NCBI GenBank assembly: GCA_947371955.1
Contig: CANBRQ010000012.1
Location: 1 to 47,407, forward strand
Source of the DNA: Paracoccaceae bacterium
Lineage (GTDB): Bacteria; Pseudomonadota; Alphaproteobacteria; Rhodobacterales; Rhodobacteraceae
DNA length: 47,407 nucleotides
Direction of reading: 5' to 3'
Position numbers and translations under genes: made by a program. Below, in pieces: positions 8,656-16,207 of the stretch. The first letter of the stretch is position 1, and every line of letters begins with the position of its first letter. The notes under the pieces were generated by a model, which worked only from the letters and a program-made list of their open reading frames with translations, ran no database searches and was not told the DNA's origin.

Positions 8656-9815
8656 AACACCTCAGCCGGATCGGCGCTATAGATGCGCCGCATCGCAATG
8701 CTTCCGGCGACGGCGCACATCACCGCCGTCAGGCCGAACACCAGAGCAATCCGGTCAAAGGTCATCGACATCGACATCGAAACCGCCGCCCCCACCACTC
8801 GGTAAAGCCCCAGCGAGATCAGAAGGGCCGGAAAATACCCCGCGAGGGTCAGGATGGCGGATTGTTCCAGAACGATGCCCAAGAGGAAACGGTTGGAAAA
8901 GCCGATGGCCTTGAAGGTGGCATATTCGCTGAGGTGGTCCTGAACGTCGCTTGACAGGATCTGCACGACGATCACGGCACCGACAAACAGTCCCACGATC
9001 ACGCCGAACGAAAAGACGATGGCAATCGGGCTTTCCACCCGCAGAATATCCCGGGTCAGGCCGATGAAACCGGACATGGTCCAGACCTTGACCTCGGTCG
9101 GGCCCATCACCGCGGTGATCGTGTCGGCAAGGCCTTGCGCATCAACGCCGGGGGATACGGTGATCAGGCCCATGTTGATGACACCCGCCGGGCGCGTCGG
9201 CACCAAATGCAGGAATGTCTCGGTCGAGACGATGGCGATCGCTTCGGTCCCGAAACTGGCACCGAATTTGAAGGTGCCCACGGCGGTGGCGGTCTGGCCG
9301 CCCAGTTTGACCGTTGGTTGATCGCCAGCCTTGATCTTGCCGAAGAAGGTGGTGAAATCGCCGCGAGAGCCTTCGTCGACCAGAAAGCTGTTCAGCACCC
9401 GAAGCGATGGCATCTTGGCGTCCAGATCCGGATCGTTGAAGACGCGCTGATCCGTCGGCACGCCGAAGACCACGATCTGGCCCACGGTACCGTCTGATGG
9501 CTTAGTCCAGCTGAGTGTGCCTATATAGACCTCGGCAAAGCCCGCCACGCCGTCAACGCCCGCCGCCTGGACCAGCCGCCTGCGTGAGAACGAGCCAGAA
9601 TCGGGAACTATGCCCTTGGCAGAACCGCTCATCACCACCAGATCGGCGAAGAACTTCTTGTGTATGGTGACGGTGGCATCAAAGAGCATGTTCATGAAGC
9701 CCAGTTGCATGAAGACCAGCATCACCGCGAAGCCCACGCCGGCAGAGGCCACGACGAACCGCGACGTGCTGTGGGTCAACTGCAACCATCCCAGGGGTGT
9801 CCGGCCGCTAAGCAT
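8652..9815 (-). CDS. ABC exporter permease, DevC/FtsX-like
   Basis: The start MLSGRTPLGWLQLTHS (ATG at 9813-9815) is preferred over the longer open frame because it overlaps the upstream stop by a few bases and leaves a 387-residue protein, the usual DevC length. Topology fits the FtsX/MacB permease class: one N-terminal helix (RFVVASAGVGFAVMLVFMQL), a large periplasmic domain of about 230 residues, then three helices near the C-terminus (IAIVFSFGVIVGLFVGAVIV, ILTLAGYFPALLISLGLY, IALVFGLTAVMCAVAGSI). It works in the inner membrane with the DevA-like ATPase downstream and the HlyD-family protein upstream. It is translationally coupled on both sides. Confidence 0.9.
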   Translation of the reverse strand: MLSGRTPLGWLQLTHSTSRFVVASAGVGFAVMLVFMQLGFMNMLFDATVTIHKKFFADLVVMSGSAKGIVPDSGSFSRRRLVQAAGVDGVAGFAEVYIGTLSWTKPSDGTVGQIVVFGVPTDQRVFNDPDLDAKMPSLRVLNSFLVDEGSRGDFTTFFGKIKAGDQPTVKLGGQTATAVGTFKFGASFGTEAIAIVSTETFLHLVPTRPAGVINMGLITVSPGVDAQGLADTITAVMGPTEVKVWTMSGFIGLTRDILRVESPIAIVFSFGVIVGLFVGAVIVVQILSSDVQDHLSEYATFKAIGFSNRFLLGIVLEQSAILTLAGYFPALLISLGLYRVVGAAVSMSMSMTFDRIALVFGLTAVMCAVAGSIAMRRIYSADPAEVF

Positions 9816-10902
9816 CAGGCTTCTCCAGCGTGTTGAAGGTTGCGACGACCTGCAGGCCTGAAAGGTTCTTCGTGGCGGCTGAAGAGGCCTCATCCAGCCG
9901 CAGCCAGACCTCGACCACGCGGGCATCGACCACGGCGGCGGGATCGGTCGACAGGATCGACTGGTCCGAAATCCGCACGCCGATCCGCGTCACCTGCCCG
10001 GTCAGGGTGGAGGGCAACGCGCGGGATGTGACCGCAGCGATCTGGTCTATCGCCACCTTAGCGATGTCGGATTCGTAAACCTCGGCCCGCACCTCCATCA
10101 CACTTGTATCGGCAATCTCGGCGAAGCCATCATTGCCAATCTGCTCGCCCGCCTTGCCGAAGACAGCCAGAATGCGTCCGTTGATGGGCGCGCGGATGAA
10201 GGACTTGGCGTAGTCCGCTTCCGAGTTCTCCAGCGCGGCCACGGCAGCTTTCAGCTGCGCTTGCGCACTTGCCTCATCCAGCCGCAGCCCGTCCTTGGAC
10301 CGCATCCTGGTGCGATCCAGCTGGATCTGGGTGTTCTTCAGATTGTACTTGGCGGCCTCGACATTCAGCCGCAGATCGGACAAGGCGGTGTCCTGATACA
10401 GGCCCGAGTTCTTGAGCTTGGTCTTGTTGTCCAGTTCCAATTCGGCCTTTTGCAACGCCACATCCTGCTGATCAACCTGCGCCGCCAGCTGACGTTCAGA
10501 CGAATCGAGATCAGCCGATTTCGCCGCAAGGGCAGCCCGCTGGACCTCAACATTCGCCTCGGCCTGGGCCAGCAGGGCGCGGGAGACGGGCTCGGTGTCC
10601 AGCACGGCAAGGACATCGCCGGCCTTGACCTCTTGCCCGTCGACGACCTTGATCGTGGCGATGCGTCCGGCGTCCTGTCCGGTCGGCCCGGCGATGGTCA
10701 AAAGGTTCGACACCGGCAGAACCTGCCCAAGCGCCTTGACGCGGTTCTCCACCACGGGCAGCGTCACTTCGGTTTCGCTCTGCGGCTTGGCAGCGGGCAG
10801 GTTCAGATAGATCACGCCCGTGGCGACCGCGGCGGCGCCCAGCAATCCAAGAGCGATCCACGATCCGGACTTGGGCCGTTCGGTTTTGACGGGATCTGTC
10901 AT
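9808..10902 (-). CDS. HlyD-family membrane-fusion protein, DevB-like
   Basis: 364 residues with a short cytoplasmic N-terminus, one membrane anchor (WIALGLLGAAAVATGVIYL) and a periplasmic part. A biotinyl-lipoyl half motif (VKAGDVLAVLDTEP), a long alpha-helical hairpin rich in Ala, Gln and Lys (about residues 110-230), the second lipoyl half (PINGRILAVFGKAGEQI) and a beta-barrel domain follow in order. It bridges the DevC-like permease and an outer-membrane channel; the NodT-family protein at 14834-16189 is a plausible partner. The gene overlaps the histidine kinase stop by 4 bases and the permease start by 8. The family match is strong; cargo is unknown. Confidence 0.92.
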   Translation of the reverse strand: MTDPVKTERPKSGSWIALGLLGAAAVATGVIYLNLPAAKPQSETEVTLPVVENRVKALGQVLPVSNLLTIAGPTGQDAGRIATIKVVDGQEVKAGDVLAVLDTEPVSRALLAQAEANVEVQRAALAAKSADLDSSERQLAAQVDQQDVALQKAELELDNKTKLKNSGLYQDTALSDLRLNVEAAKYNLKNTQIQLDRTRMRSKDGLRLDEASAQAQLKAAVAALENSEADYAKSFIRAPINGRILAVFGKAGEQIGNDGFAEIADTSVMEVRAEVYESDIAKVAIDQIAAVTSRALPSTLTGQVTRIGVRISDQSILSTDPAAVVDARVVEVWLRLDEASSAATKNLSGLQVVATFNTLEKPDA

Positions 10903-12293
10903 ATTGCACCTTCGCGCAGTTTGTCATGTGCGGTTTCCCGCTGCATCGGCAAGTCGATCGTCACGACAAGCCCGGTGGGGTCATTCCCGCTCAGGACAAG
11001 GGTTCCGCCGTGCCGGACGATCACGTCGTGCGCAATGCTAAGGCCAAGACCGAACCCGTTAGGACTTTGGGGCGCGCCGAGACGAACTGTCTCGATCCGG
11101 GAAAACGGCTCCAGAATGGCCTCGCGCAGATGTTCTGGAATACCGGGCCCGTTGTCGCGGATTTCGATCCGCACGTGGCCTTCCGCGCCCGACCGCACCG
11201 CGACCGTCGTGGTTGTCGCAAACTTCGCGGCGTTCCCGACGAGATTGTCGAGCGCCCGCCGCATCAACTGCAGGTCACAGATCGCGAACAACTGATCCGG
11301 CCCGAGATAGGCCATGTCGTGGCCTTGGTCGGCGTATTCTTCCACGATCGTTCCCGTCAGGCCCGCAAGATTGACTTCTTCGAAGCGCAGGGTCACGCGG
11401 TCGGCGCGCAGATATTCCAGTGCGTCATCGATCATGGTTTGCAACACCAGAATATCGCGTTCAATCGCACTGGTGGTTTCTGAAGGCGGCAAAAGCTCGG
11501 TCCGCAGGCGCATGCGGGTCAACGGGGTCCGCATGTCATGCCCGATGGAGGCAAGGGCATGGGACCGGTCGGCCATCAGCTTCTTCAGCCGCCCGCGCAT
11601 CTGGTTGAAGGCCTCTGCCAGACGCCGCACCTCAACCGGACCGGACGGCACCAGTGGCGGCGTCTCCATGTCGGCAGAGAATTGGTCAACGCCCTGCGCC
11701 AGACGCCGGATCGGCGAGACCAGAGTTGTCCCCGCCCAAAGGGACAAGAAGGCCAGCGGCAGGCCGAAGATCAACAAGCCAAGCAGGGCGACAACGCGAG
11801 GAAAACTCTGCACAAAGCCATCACTGCGCGGTTCGAAGACCAGCCACTTCTCAGGCCCCAGTCTTGCGGCCACAGCGACGATCTCGGCACCCGGGGCGTT
11901 CAGAAAAGGCCGGCCCTTCAAGGGATAGACCCTGATCTTGTCCTGCCAGACCATGGGCAGTTCCTCGATGATCTGATTTGTGATCTCGGTCTCGAAGGCC
12001 GACAAAGGCGTACTGTCCGGCAAGTGGTCCACCACGCGAAACCGCGGATCAACCGCGCCAAGCGACCCCAGCCGTTGCTGCAATTCAACGACATCCTGCG
12101 ACAGGTTCAGCCGAAGCACGGTGATCATCGGATCCGACAGGTTCAACACCAGCGCCACCCTTCCGCCACCGGTCTTGGAGGTTGACAGGTCGACGGTCGC
12201 TGCCGTGATGATCTGGGCACCGATCTGGGTCAGCAGCAAAAGGGCTGCCAACTGCCCGCGGATCGGCCAGCCCAGCGGATTGAATCGGTTCAT
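10899..12293 (-). CDS. Sensor histidine kinase (EnvZ/QseC-like architecture)
   Basis: 464 residues. Two membrane helices (about residues 12-35 and in VVALLGLLIFGLPLAFLSL) enclose a periplasmic sensor of roughly 130 residues. A HAMP domain follows, then the dimerisation/phosphoacceptor motif SIGHDMRTPLTRM with phospho-accepting His252, an N-box (LDNLVGNAAKFA), G1 box DNGPGIP and G2 box GFGLGLSIA. It should autophosphorylate and pass phosphate to Asp55 of the coupled response regulator; the two genes overlap by 4 bases (ATGA). As the following three genes encode an exporter, the kinase probably senses an envelope signal and controls that exporter. The signal is unknown. Confidence 0.93.
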   Translation of the reverse strand: MNRFNPLGWPIRGQLAALLLLTQIGAQIITAATVDLSTSKTGGGRVALVLNLSDPMITVLRLNLSQDVVELQQRLGSLGAVDPRFRVVDHLPDSTPLSAFETEITNQIIEELPMVWQDKIRVYPLKGRPFLNAPGAEIVAVAARLGPEKWLVFEPRSDGFVQSFPRVVALLGLLIFGLPLAFLSLWAGTTLVSPIRRLAQGVDQFSADMETPPLVPSGPVEVRRLAEAFNQMRGRLKKLMADRSHALASIGHDMRTPLTRMRLRTELLPPSETTSAIERDILVLQTMIDDALEYLRADRVTLRFEEVNLAGLTGTIVEEYADQGHDMAYLGPDQLFAICDLQLMRRALDNLVGNAAKFATTTTVAVRSGAEGHVRIEIRDNGPGIPEHLREAILEPFSRIETVRLGAPQSPNGFGLGLSIAHDVIVRHGGTLVLSGNDPTGLVVTIDLPMQRETAHDKLREGAI

Positions 12294-13012
12294 GTCGGAA
12301 TCACCGTGACGTCAGGGGTGAAAACATAGCCGCTGTGACGGACGGTCTTGATCAGCGACGGTGAGGTTGAAAAGGGTTCGACCTTGCTGCGCACGCGGCT
12401 GACCATTGTGTCGACACCCCGGTCATAGGGCTCGACCTTGCGGCCCTGCGCCATCAGCATCAGCTTGTCGCGGCTCAGCACCTCGCCATTGTGCTCGCAG
12501 AAGATGCGCAGGATTTCGAACTCGGCCGAGGTCAGATCGACGCGGGTTCCGTCCGGGTCGGTCAACTCGCGGCTGCGGGTGTTCAGATGCCAACCGACGA
12601 ACTTGTACCCTGCAACCGGCGGCTTCGGCCCGTTCAGATTGGGTCCGGTGCGGCGCAAGACGGCCTTGATGCGGGCGATCAGCTCGCGCGTCGAGAAGGG
12701 TTTGGTCACATAATCGTCCGCGCCAAGATCAAGCCCGCTGATCCGGTCGCGTTCCTCGGTCATGGCCGTCATCATGATGATCGGCACGGGATGGGCGGCG
12801 CGGATGCGGCGGGCGATGGCCGTGCCCGACTCCCCGGGCAGCAGCAGATCCAGAAGGATAAGGTCGGGCGGATCGAACTCCAGCACTTGGAATACGTTCG
12901 TGCCGCCGTCGAGATGGGTCGTCCGAAAGCCCCCGCGCTCCAGCGCCGCCGAAACCAGCGCCGCAATCTCGGAGTCGTCTTCGACCAGAAGGATGTGGGT
13001 TTGCGTTGTCAT
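12290..13012 (-). CDS. OmpR/PhoB-family response regulator
   Basis: 240 residues. The N-terminal receiver domain has the acidic pocket Glu11-Asp12-Asp13, phosphoacceptor Asp55 in ILLDLLLP, Thr82 and Lys104 in VTKPF. The C-terminal winged-helix domain carries LTSAEFEILRIFCEH and the recognition region DTMVSRVRSKVEPF, then the usual RHSGYVF ending. It is the first gene of the operon with the histidine kinase and the DevB, DevC and DevA-like genes. The region upstream (13013-13231) is noticeably AT-richer, and on the minus strand has a TTGACA at 13064-13059 that could be a -35 element, but a matching -10 is not obvious. Direct autoregulation is likely for this class but not shown. Confidence 0.95.
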   Translation of the reverse strand: MTTQTHILLVEDDSEIAALVSAALERGGFRTTHLDGGTNVFQVLEFDPPDLILLDLLLPGESGTAIARRIRAAHPVPIIMMTAMTEERDRISGLDLGADDYVTKPFSTRELIARIKAVLRRTGPNLNGPKPPVAGYKFVGWHLNTRSRELTDPDGTRVDLTSAEFEILRIFCEHNGEVLSRDKLMLMAQGRKVEPYDRGVDTMVSRVRSKVEPFSTSPSLIKTVRHSGYVFTPDVTVIPT

Positions 13013-13231
13013 GCCGCTAATCTGCGGGTCCGAGGCCGCGAAGTCACGGGGCCGATTTTGTCAATTTGTTACTCCAATCCCAATACGCTGGTTCAGCAAC
13101 AATTCGTAATTTTTTCAGGGGTTTGTTGGAAGACTGCTAACAGCGATAATGCGGCAGCGTCAGCGGTCTTGTGTGGGCGACTGGCGCGGTGCTTTCGGTA
13201 TCAACGTCCAAATGGCCTCGTCCTGAACGCG

Positions 13232-13621
13232 ATGCAGATGTCAAAGCAATGTATTTCGGCGCTGACCGCCCGACCTCTGCGCACTGCCGCAGACACGAAG
13301 CTTGTAACCGCTGCCTCGACACCCGCGTTTGACTCGGCAGTTCAATACCGCGCCTTGTTTGCGGGGCAGGACCTGAATCTCTTGATCAACCAGCGCGACG
13401 GCAGCTATCTGATTGCCCATCGTTCGACCCAACGTCAGGCGACATTGGCGGGACAAAGGGCAGACCAATTGGCAAAGTCTCTCGACCGGATCTCCCTGAA
13501 TTTTCGCGATCTGAGCGACCCCAAGGCCGAGTTGCGTTTCGTGCGACTGGTCGAGGTGGTTTTGGAAGGATTTCTGGAGTTGGACGAAATTCTTTCATCC
13601 TGGCGCAAACCCAGTCGGTAA
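13232..13621 (+). CDS. Hypothetical protein, about 129 residues
   Basis: I do not recognise this protein. From ATG 13232 (or 13238) the frame reads MQMSKQCISALTARPL and ends at TAA 13619-13621. The second half has balanced composition with a probable amphipathic helix (AGQRADQLAKSLDRISLNF) and an acidic-hydrophobic end (EVVLEGFLELDEILSSW), more protein-like than the usual antisense ORFs here. It is followed by an AT-richer gap before the convergent lipoprotein gene. No signal peptide or membrane helix is visible and no strong ribosome-binding site precedes either ATG. The open frame extends far upstream over the response regulator antisense, which lowers confidence that it is a gene. Confidence 0.4.
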   Translation: MQMSKQCISALTARPLRTAADTKLVTAASTPAFDSAVQYRALFAGQDLNLLINQRDGSYLIAHRSTQRQATLAGQRADQLAKSLDRISLNFRDLSDPKAELRFVRLVEVVLEGFLELDEILSSWRKPSR

Positions 13622-13656
13622 GCCTTACACATATACGGCACTATTTCGTGCTTCAT

Positions 13657-13971
13657 TCATTTGCAGGCCTGCCGAATCTCGGCAATCCTTGCGTCAATCT
13701 CCTGTTCGTAGCTGCCATTCACGATGCTTTTCCGATCCCGGAAGTCATTATGAATCGCACCGCCGATCAATCCATCCGGAGCGACATATCCAGCCATCAC
13801 CCGGGCTTTTTTGAACTGGTTTGGCCGCAATGCCTCCAGCGAGGCGATCTGACCTTCAAGGTCGGCGCAATTCGCAGGCTGGGCCAAAGCGGCCTTGTCT
13901 TCGGCGGAGATTGCCGCGCAGCCCGCCAGCAAAAGCAGGCACATAAGCACCTTGTGGAACGGATGTCTCAT
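13657..13971 (-). CDS. Small putative lipoprotein, 104 residues
   Basis: The N-terminus MRHPFHKVLMCLLLLAGC is a lipoprotein signal with lipobox LAGC, so the mature protein would begin at Cys18 as a membrane-anchored lipoprotein. The mature part is short and charged, with Cys near QPANCADLEG and a second Cys at the C-terminus (IRQACK), which could form a disulfide. I do not recognise a named family. It starts 7 bases after the stop of the secreted protein gene at 13979-14317 on the same strand, so the two are probably co-transcribed, with the 45-residue membrane protein gene upstream. Confidence 0.75.
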   Translation of the reverse strand: MRHPFHKVLMCLLLLAGCAAISAEDKAALAQPANCADLEGQIASLEALRPNQFKKARVMAGYVAPDGLIGGAIHNDFRDRKSIVNGSYEQEIDARIAEIRQACK

Positions 13972-13978
13972 GGCTCCC

Positions 13979-14317
13979 TCATCGCAGCAGGGTCAGGTTT
14001 TGGCCATCGCTGCCCTGGCCCTCGAACCCGCCATCGACTGGGCGAAAAGTGATGCATCCCGGCCCTTTTCCCTGCGGCATGCCTTCCAGACAGATCGTAT
14101 CGCCGACACTGCGCCAAGCGATCGCTTGCGACATGATCGCCACCGCCATCTTGCCCGTTCCGTCCGGGTTCAGGGTCAGACGCAGATTTGGGCCGTCCGG
14201 CAGTTTGGCCTGCCAGGGCTTCCCGTCGGCAATCACTGTGGCATAGTTTTCGGCATGTCCTATGGCAGGCAGTTGAATGGCCACCGTCGCGACGAGGCCG
14301 ATTGCGAGGCGCTTCAT
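13979..14317 (-). CDS. Small secreted hypothetical protein, 112 residues
   Basis: The start is placed at ATG 14317, which gives a clean Sec signal peptide (MKRLAIGLVATVAIQLPAIG, cleavage after HA) preceded by AAGGGGAACC; the longer open frame has no such signal. The mature protein of about 90 residues has one Cys pair (TICLEG and GPGCITF) suited to a periplasmic disulfide and reads as a small beta-rich domain (LRLTLNPDGTGKMAV). The function is not recognised. It is followed closely by a lipoprotein gene and preceded 64 bases upstream by a tiny membrane protein gene, forming a three-gene envelope cluster. Confidence 0.75.
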   Translation of the reverse strand: MKRLAIGLVATVAIQLPAIGHAENYATVIADGKPWQAKLPDGPNLRLTLNPDGTGKMAVAIMSQAIAWRSVGDTICLEGMPQGKGPGCITFRPVDGGFEGQGSDGQNLTLLR

Positions 14318-14381
14318 TTCGGTTCCCCTTTTCTGAAAAGTCTGATGGGGTCCGCCACTGTGGCGGGCCCACCCCGCCACA

Positions 14382-14519
14382 TCACGGCAGGAAAAACGCC
14401 CTTATGGCGTAAAGACCGCTGAAAATTGCGATCAGCACTGAGACATAGAAGATCCTGCGCGCGGATCGATTGATGGGCGGTGCCGGTTTGCCAAACTGAA
14501 GTCTTGGATTGGATTTCAT
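14382..14519 (-). CDS. 45-residue single-span membrane microprotein
   Basis: A short open frame read directly from the sequence: the start ATG is at 14519 and the TGA at 14382-14384. An AAAGGA ribosome-binding site lies about 6 bases before the start. The product begins MKSNPRLQFGKPAPPINRS, continues with basic residues (ARR) and has one hydrophobic segment (IFYVSVLIAIFSGLYAI) ending RAFFLP. The positive residues before the helix predict an N-in topology. It precedes the secreted protein and lipoprotein genes on the same strand. No family is recognised. The good ribosome-binding site and coherent membrane topology argue for a real gene. Confidence 0.65.
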   Translation of the reverse strand: MKSNPRLQFGKPAPPINRSARRIFYVSVLIAIFSGLYAIRAFFLP

Positions 14520-14833
14520 AGTAGTTCCTTTGACCCTGATCCAACGGATTGGCACGATTTGCGCAGATCACCGCGCGTGGCGGAAAGGCTGCCCTCTGTT
14601 CCGCGAGAGCAGGAAAGCAGAACCACGCGCAAGGATCACGGGCTGATGTTTTACAATAGTTTGCTGGCGTCTGAGTTTGGAGCGGAAAACTTTTGACAAT
14701 AATCTGCGGCGTGACAGTCGCCCGTCCGCCTGACAGGTAATCGGCATGTGTCGCCACGCGGCCAACCGTCGGGGCAGTTCAGGAAAGCCGCTGACGTGTC
14801 CCCGTGGGTCGTCTGGGATGGAGATGTCGGTTC
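14520..14833. other. Divergent intergenic region with an inverted repeat
   Basis: These 314 bases separate the minus-strand small-protein cluster from the plus-strand outer-membrane protein gene and must hold both promoters. An 8-base inverted repeat, GCGCGTGG at 14573-14580 and CCACGCGC at 14623-14630, encloses 42 bases that contain a further weaker self-complementary stretch. A TTGACA lies at 14693-14698 on the plus strand, followed by two more TGACAG copies within about 30 bases. No good -10 element is evident. A GGAG at 14820-14823 is the probable ribosome-binding site for the gene at 14834. Confidence 0.45.
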
Positions 14834-16189
14834 ATGAAGGTCCTCGGACTGCTTTCGCTGTGTTCGGTTGCCGCACTGGCTGGGTGCATGGCGGCGGAAA
14901 CGGCCGATACATCGCCTCCCGCCACGACCCCGGCGACCTATGTGCATGGCGGCACGGCACGCCTTGAAGAGATAGGCCTGCAGGCTTGGTGGCAGGAGTT
15001 TCGCGACCCGCAGTTGAATGCCCTGATGGCGCGTGGGCTGGCCCAGAACCTTGACATCGCGACTGCTCTTGCCCGTGTCCGCAAATCCGAGGCTGACCTG
15101 AGGACAACCGGTCTGAACGACCAGATTGATGGCAGCCTGAGGGGGCAGACCGCGCATGGCGTTGATGAGACCTATTCAAAGGCCGTCACCACGGCCTCGT
15201 CCGGCTCGTTGTCGGCAAGCTATGTGTTTGATCTGTTCGGTGGAGTGGCCCGAACGCAAGAGCGGGCCCGCACGGTGCGCGATGCCGCTGTCCATGACGT
15301 CGCAACCGCACGGCTCGCGATGGAGGCGTCAATCGTCGGCCGCTACATCGACATCCGCTACGATCAGGATGTGCTGGAACTGACCCATCAGACCATTGCA
15401 AGCCGCGAGAAGACCTTGCACCTGGTGACGGAACAAGCCAGCTTCGGCTCCGCTTCGGACCTGGATGTGGCAAGCGCCAAGGCCGATCTGGACACGGCGC
15501 GATCCTCGCTTCCCACGCTGATCGGCGATTTCGAGGCGAATGTGTTTGCCCTTGCCACGCTTTTGGATGAACCGGCGGGGCCGTTGATGACACGCCTGCA
15601 ATACGGCGGACCCCAGCCCCGGCCCGTTGCAGGGCATGACATCGGCGTGCCAACTGACCTTCTGCGCAATCGCCCGGATGTCCGCGCCGCCGAAAGCCGT
15701 CTGTTGTCCGAGACCGCGGCCATCGGCGTGGCGCAGGCCGATCTTTACCCTTCGCTGAAGCTTTCCGGGACAATCACCCGGCAGGATGCCAGCAGCTGGC
15801 AATTCGGCCCGGTCCTCAGCCTGCCGCTGTTCAACTACGGTCGGCTGACGGCCAAGGTTGAAGGTGCGCGGTCCAATGCGGAAATCGCCCGGCTTGAGTG
15901 GAAGAACGCCATCCTGTCAGCCGTCGAAGATGTGCAGAAGACTCAAAGCGCCTACACGGCCTATCGCCGCCAGACCAAGAGCCTGTCCGAGGTTGTGGCC
16001 TCAACCGACCGGGTTCGGGTGCTGTCACAGGAAACCTATCGGCAGGGGGCTGCCACGTTGCTTGACCTGCTGGATGCAGAACGGCGCTATACCTCGGCCC
16101 GTCAATCGCTGTCACAATCGCTTCGGCAAGAGGCAACCAGTTGGGCGAAGCTTCAGGTTGCCGTTGGTCGTGGTGCCGTGGCGGACTGA
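14834..16189 (+). CDS. Outer-membrane efflux lipoprotein, NodT/OprM (TolC) family
   Basis: The start at ATG 14834 is chosen because it gives a lipoprotein signal (MKVLGLLSLCSVAALAGC, lipobox LAGC) and has GGAG about 10 bases upstream. The 451-residue product has two repeats of the outer-membrane efflux protein domain. Family marks are AWWQEFRDPQLNALMARGL near the N-terminus, RNRPDVRAAESRL in the middle, FGPVLSLPLFNYGRL, and LLDAERRYTSARQSL near the end. It forms a trimeric channel through outer membrane and periplasm. The DevB/DevC/DevA-like exporter encoded at 7918-10902 lacks its own channel, so this is a likely partner. It may equally serve secretion of the RTX proteins encoded next door; both are inference. 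Confidence 0.92.
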   Translation: MKVLGLLSLCSVAALAGCMAAETADTSPPATTPATYVHGGTARLEEIGLQAWWQEFRDPQLNALMARGLAQNLDIATALARVRKSEADLRTTGLNDQIDGSLRGQTAHGVDETYSKAVTTASSGSLSASYVFDLFGGVARTQERARTVRDAAVHDVATARLAMEASIVGRYIDIRYDQDVLELTHQTIASREKTLHLVTEQASFGSASDLDVASAKADLDTARSSLPTLIGDFEANVFALATLLDEPAGPLMTRLQYGGPQPRPVAGHDIGVPTDLLRNRPDVRAAESRLLSETAAIGVAQADLYPSLKLSGTITRQDASSWQFGPVLSLPLFNYGRLTAKVEGARSNAEIARLEWKNAILSAVEDVQKTQSAYTAYRRQTKSLSEVVASTDRVRVLSQETYRQGAATLLDLLDAERRYTSARQSLSQSLRQEATSWAKLQVAVGRGAVAD

Positions 16190-16207
16190 GACAGCTTAAG
16201 TTGCGCC

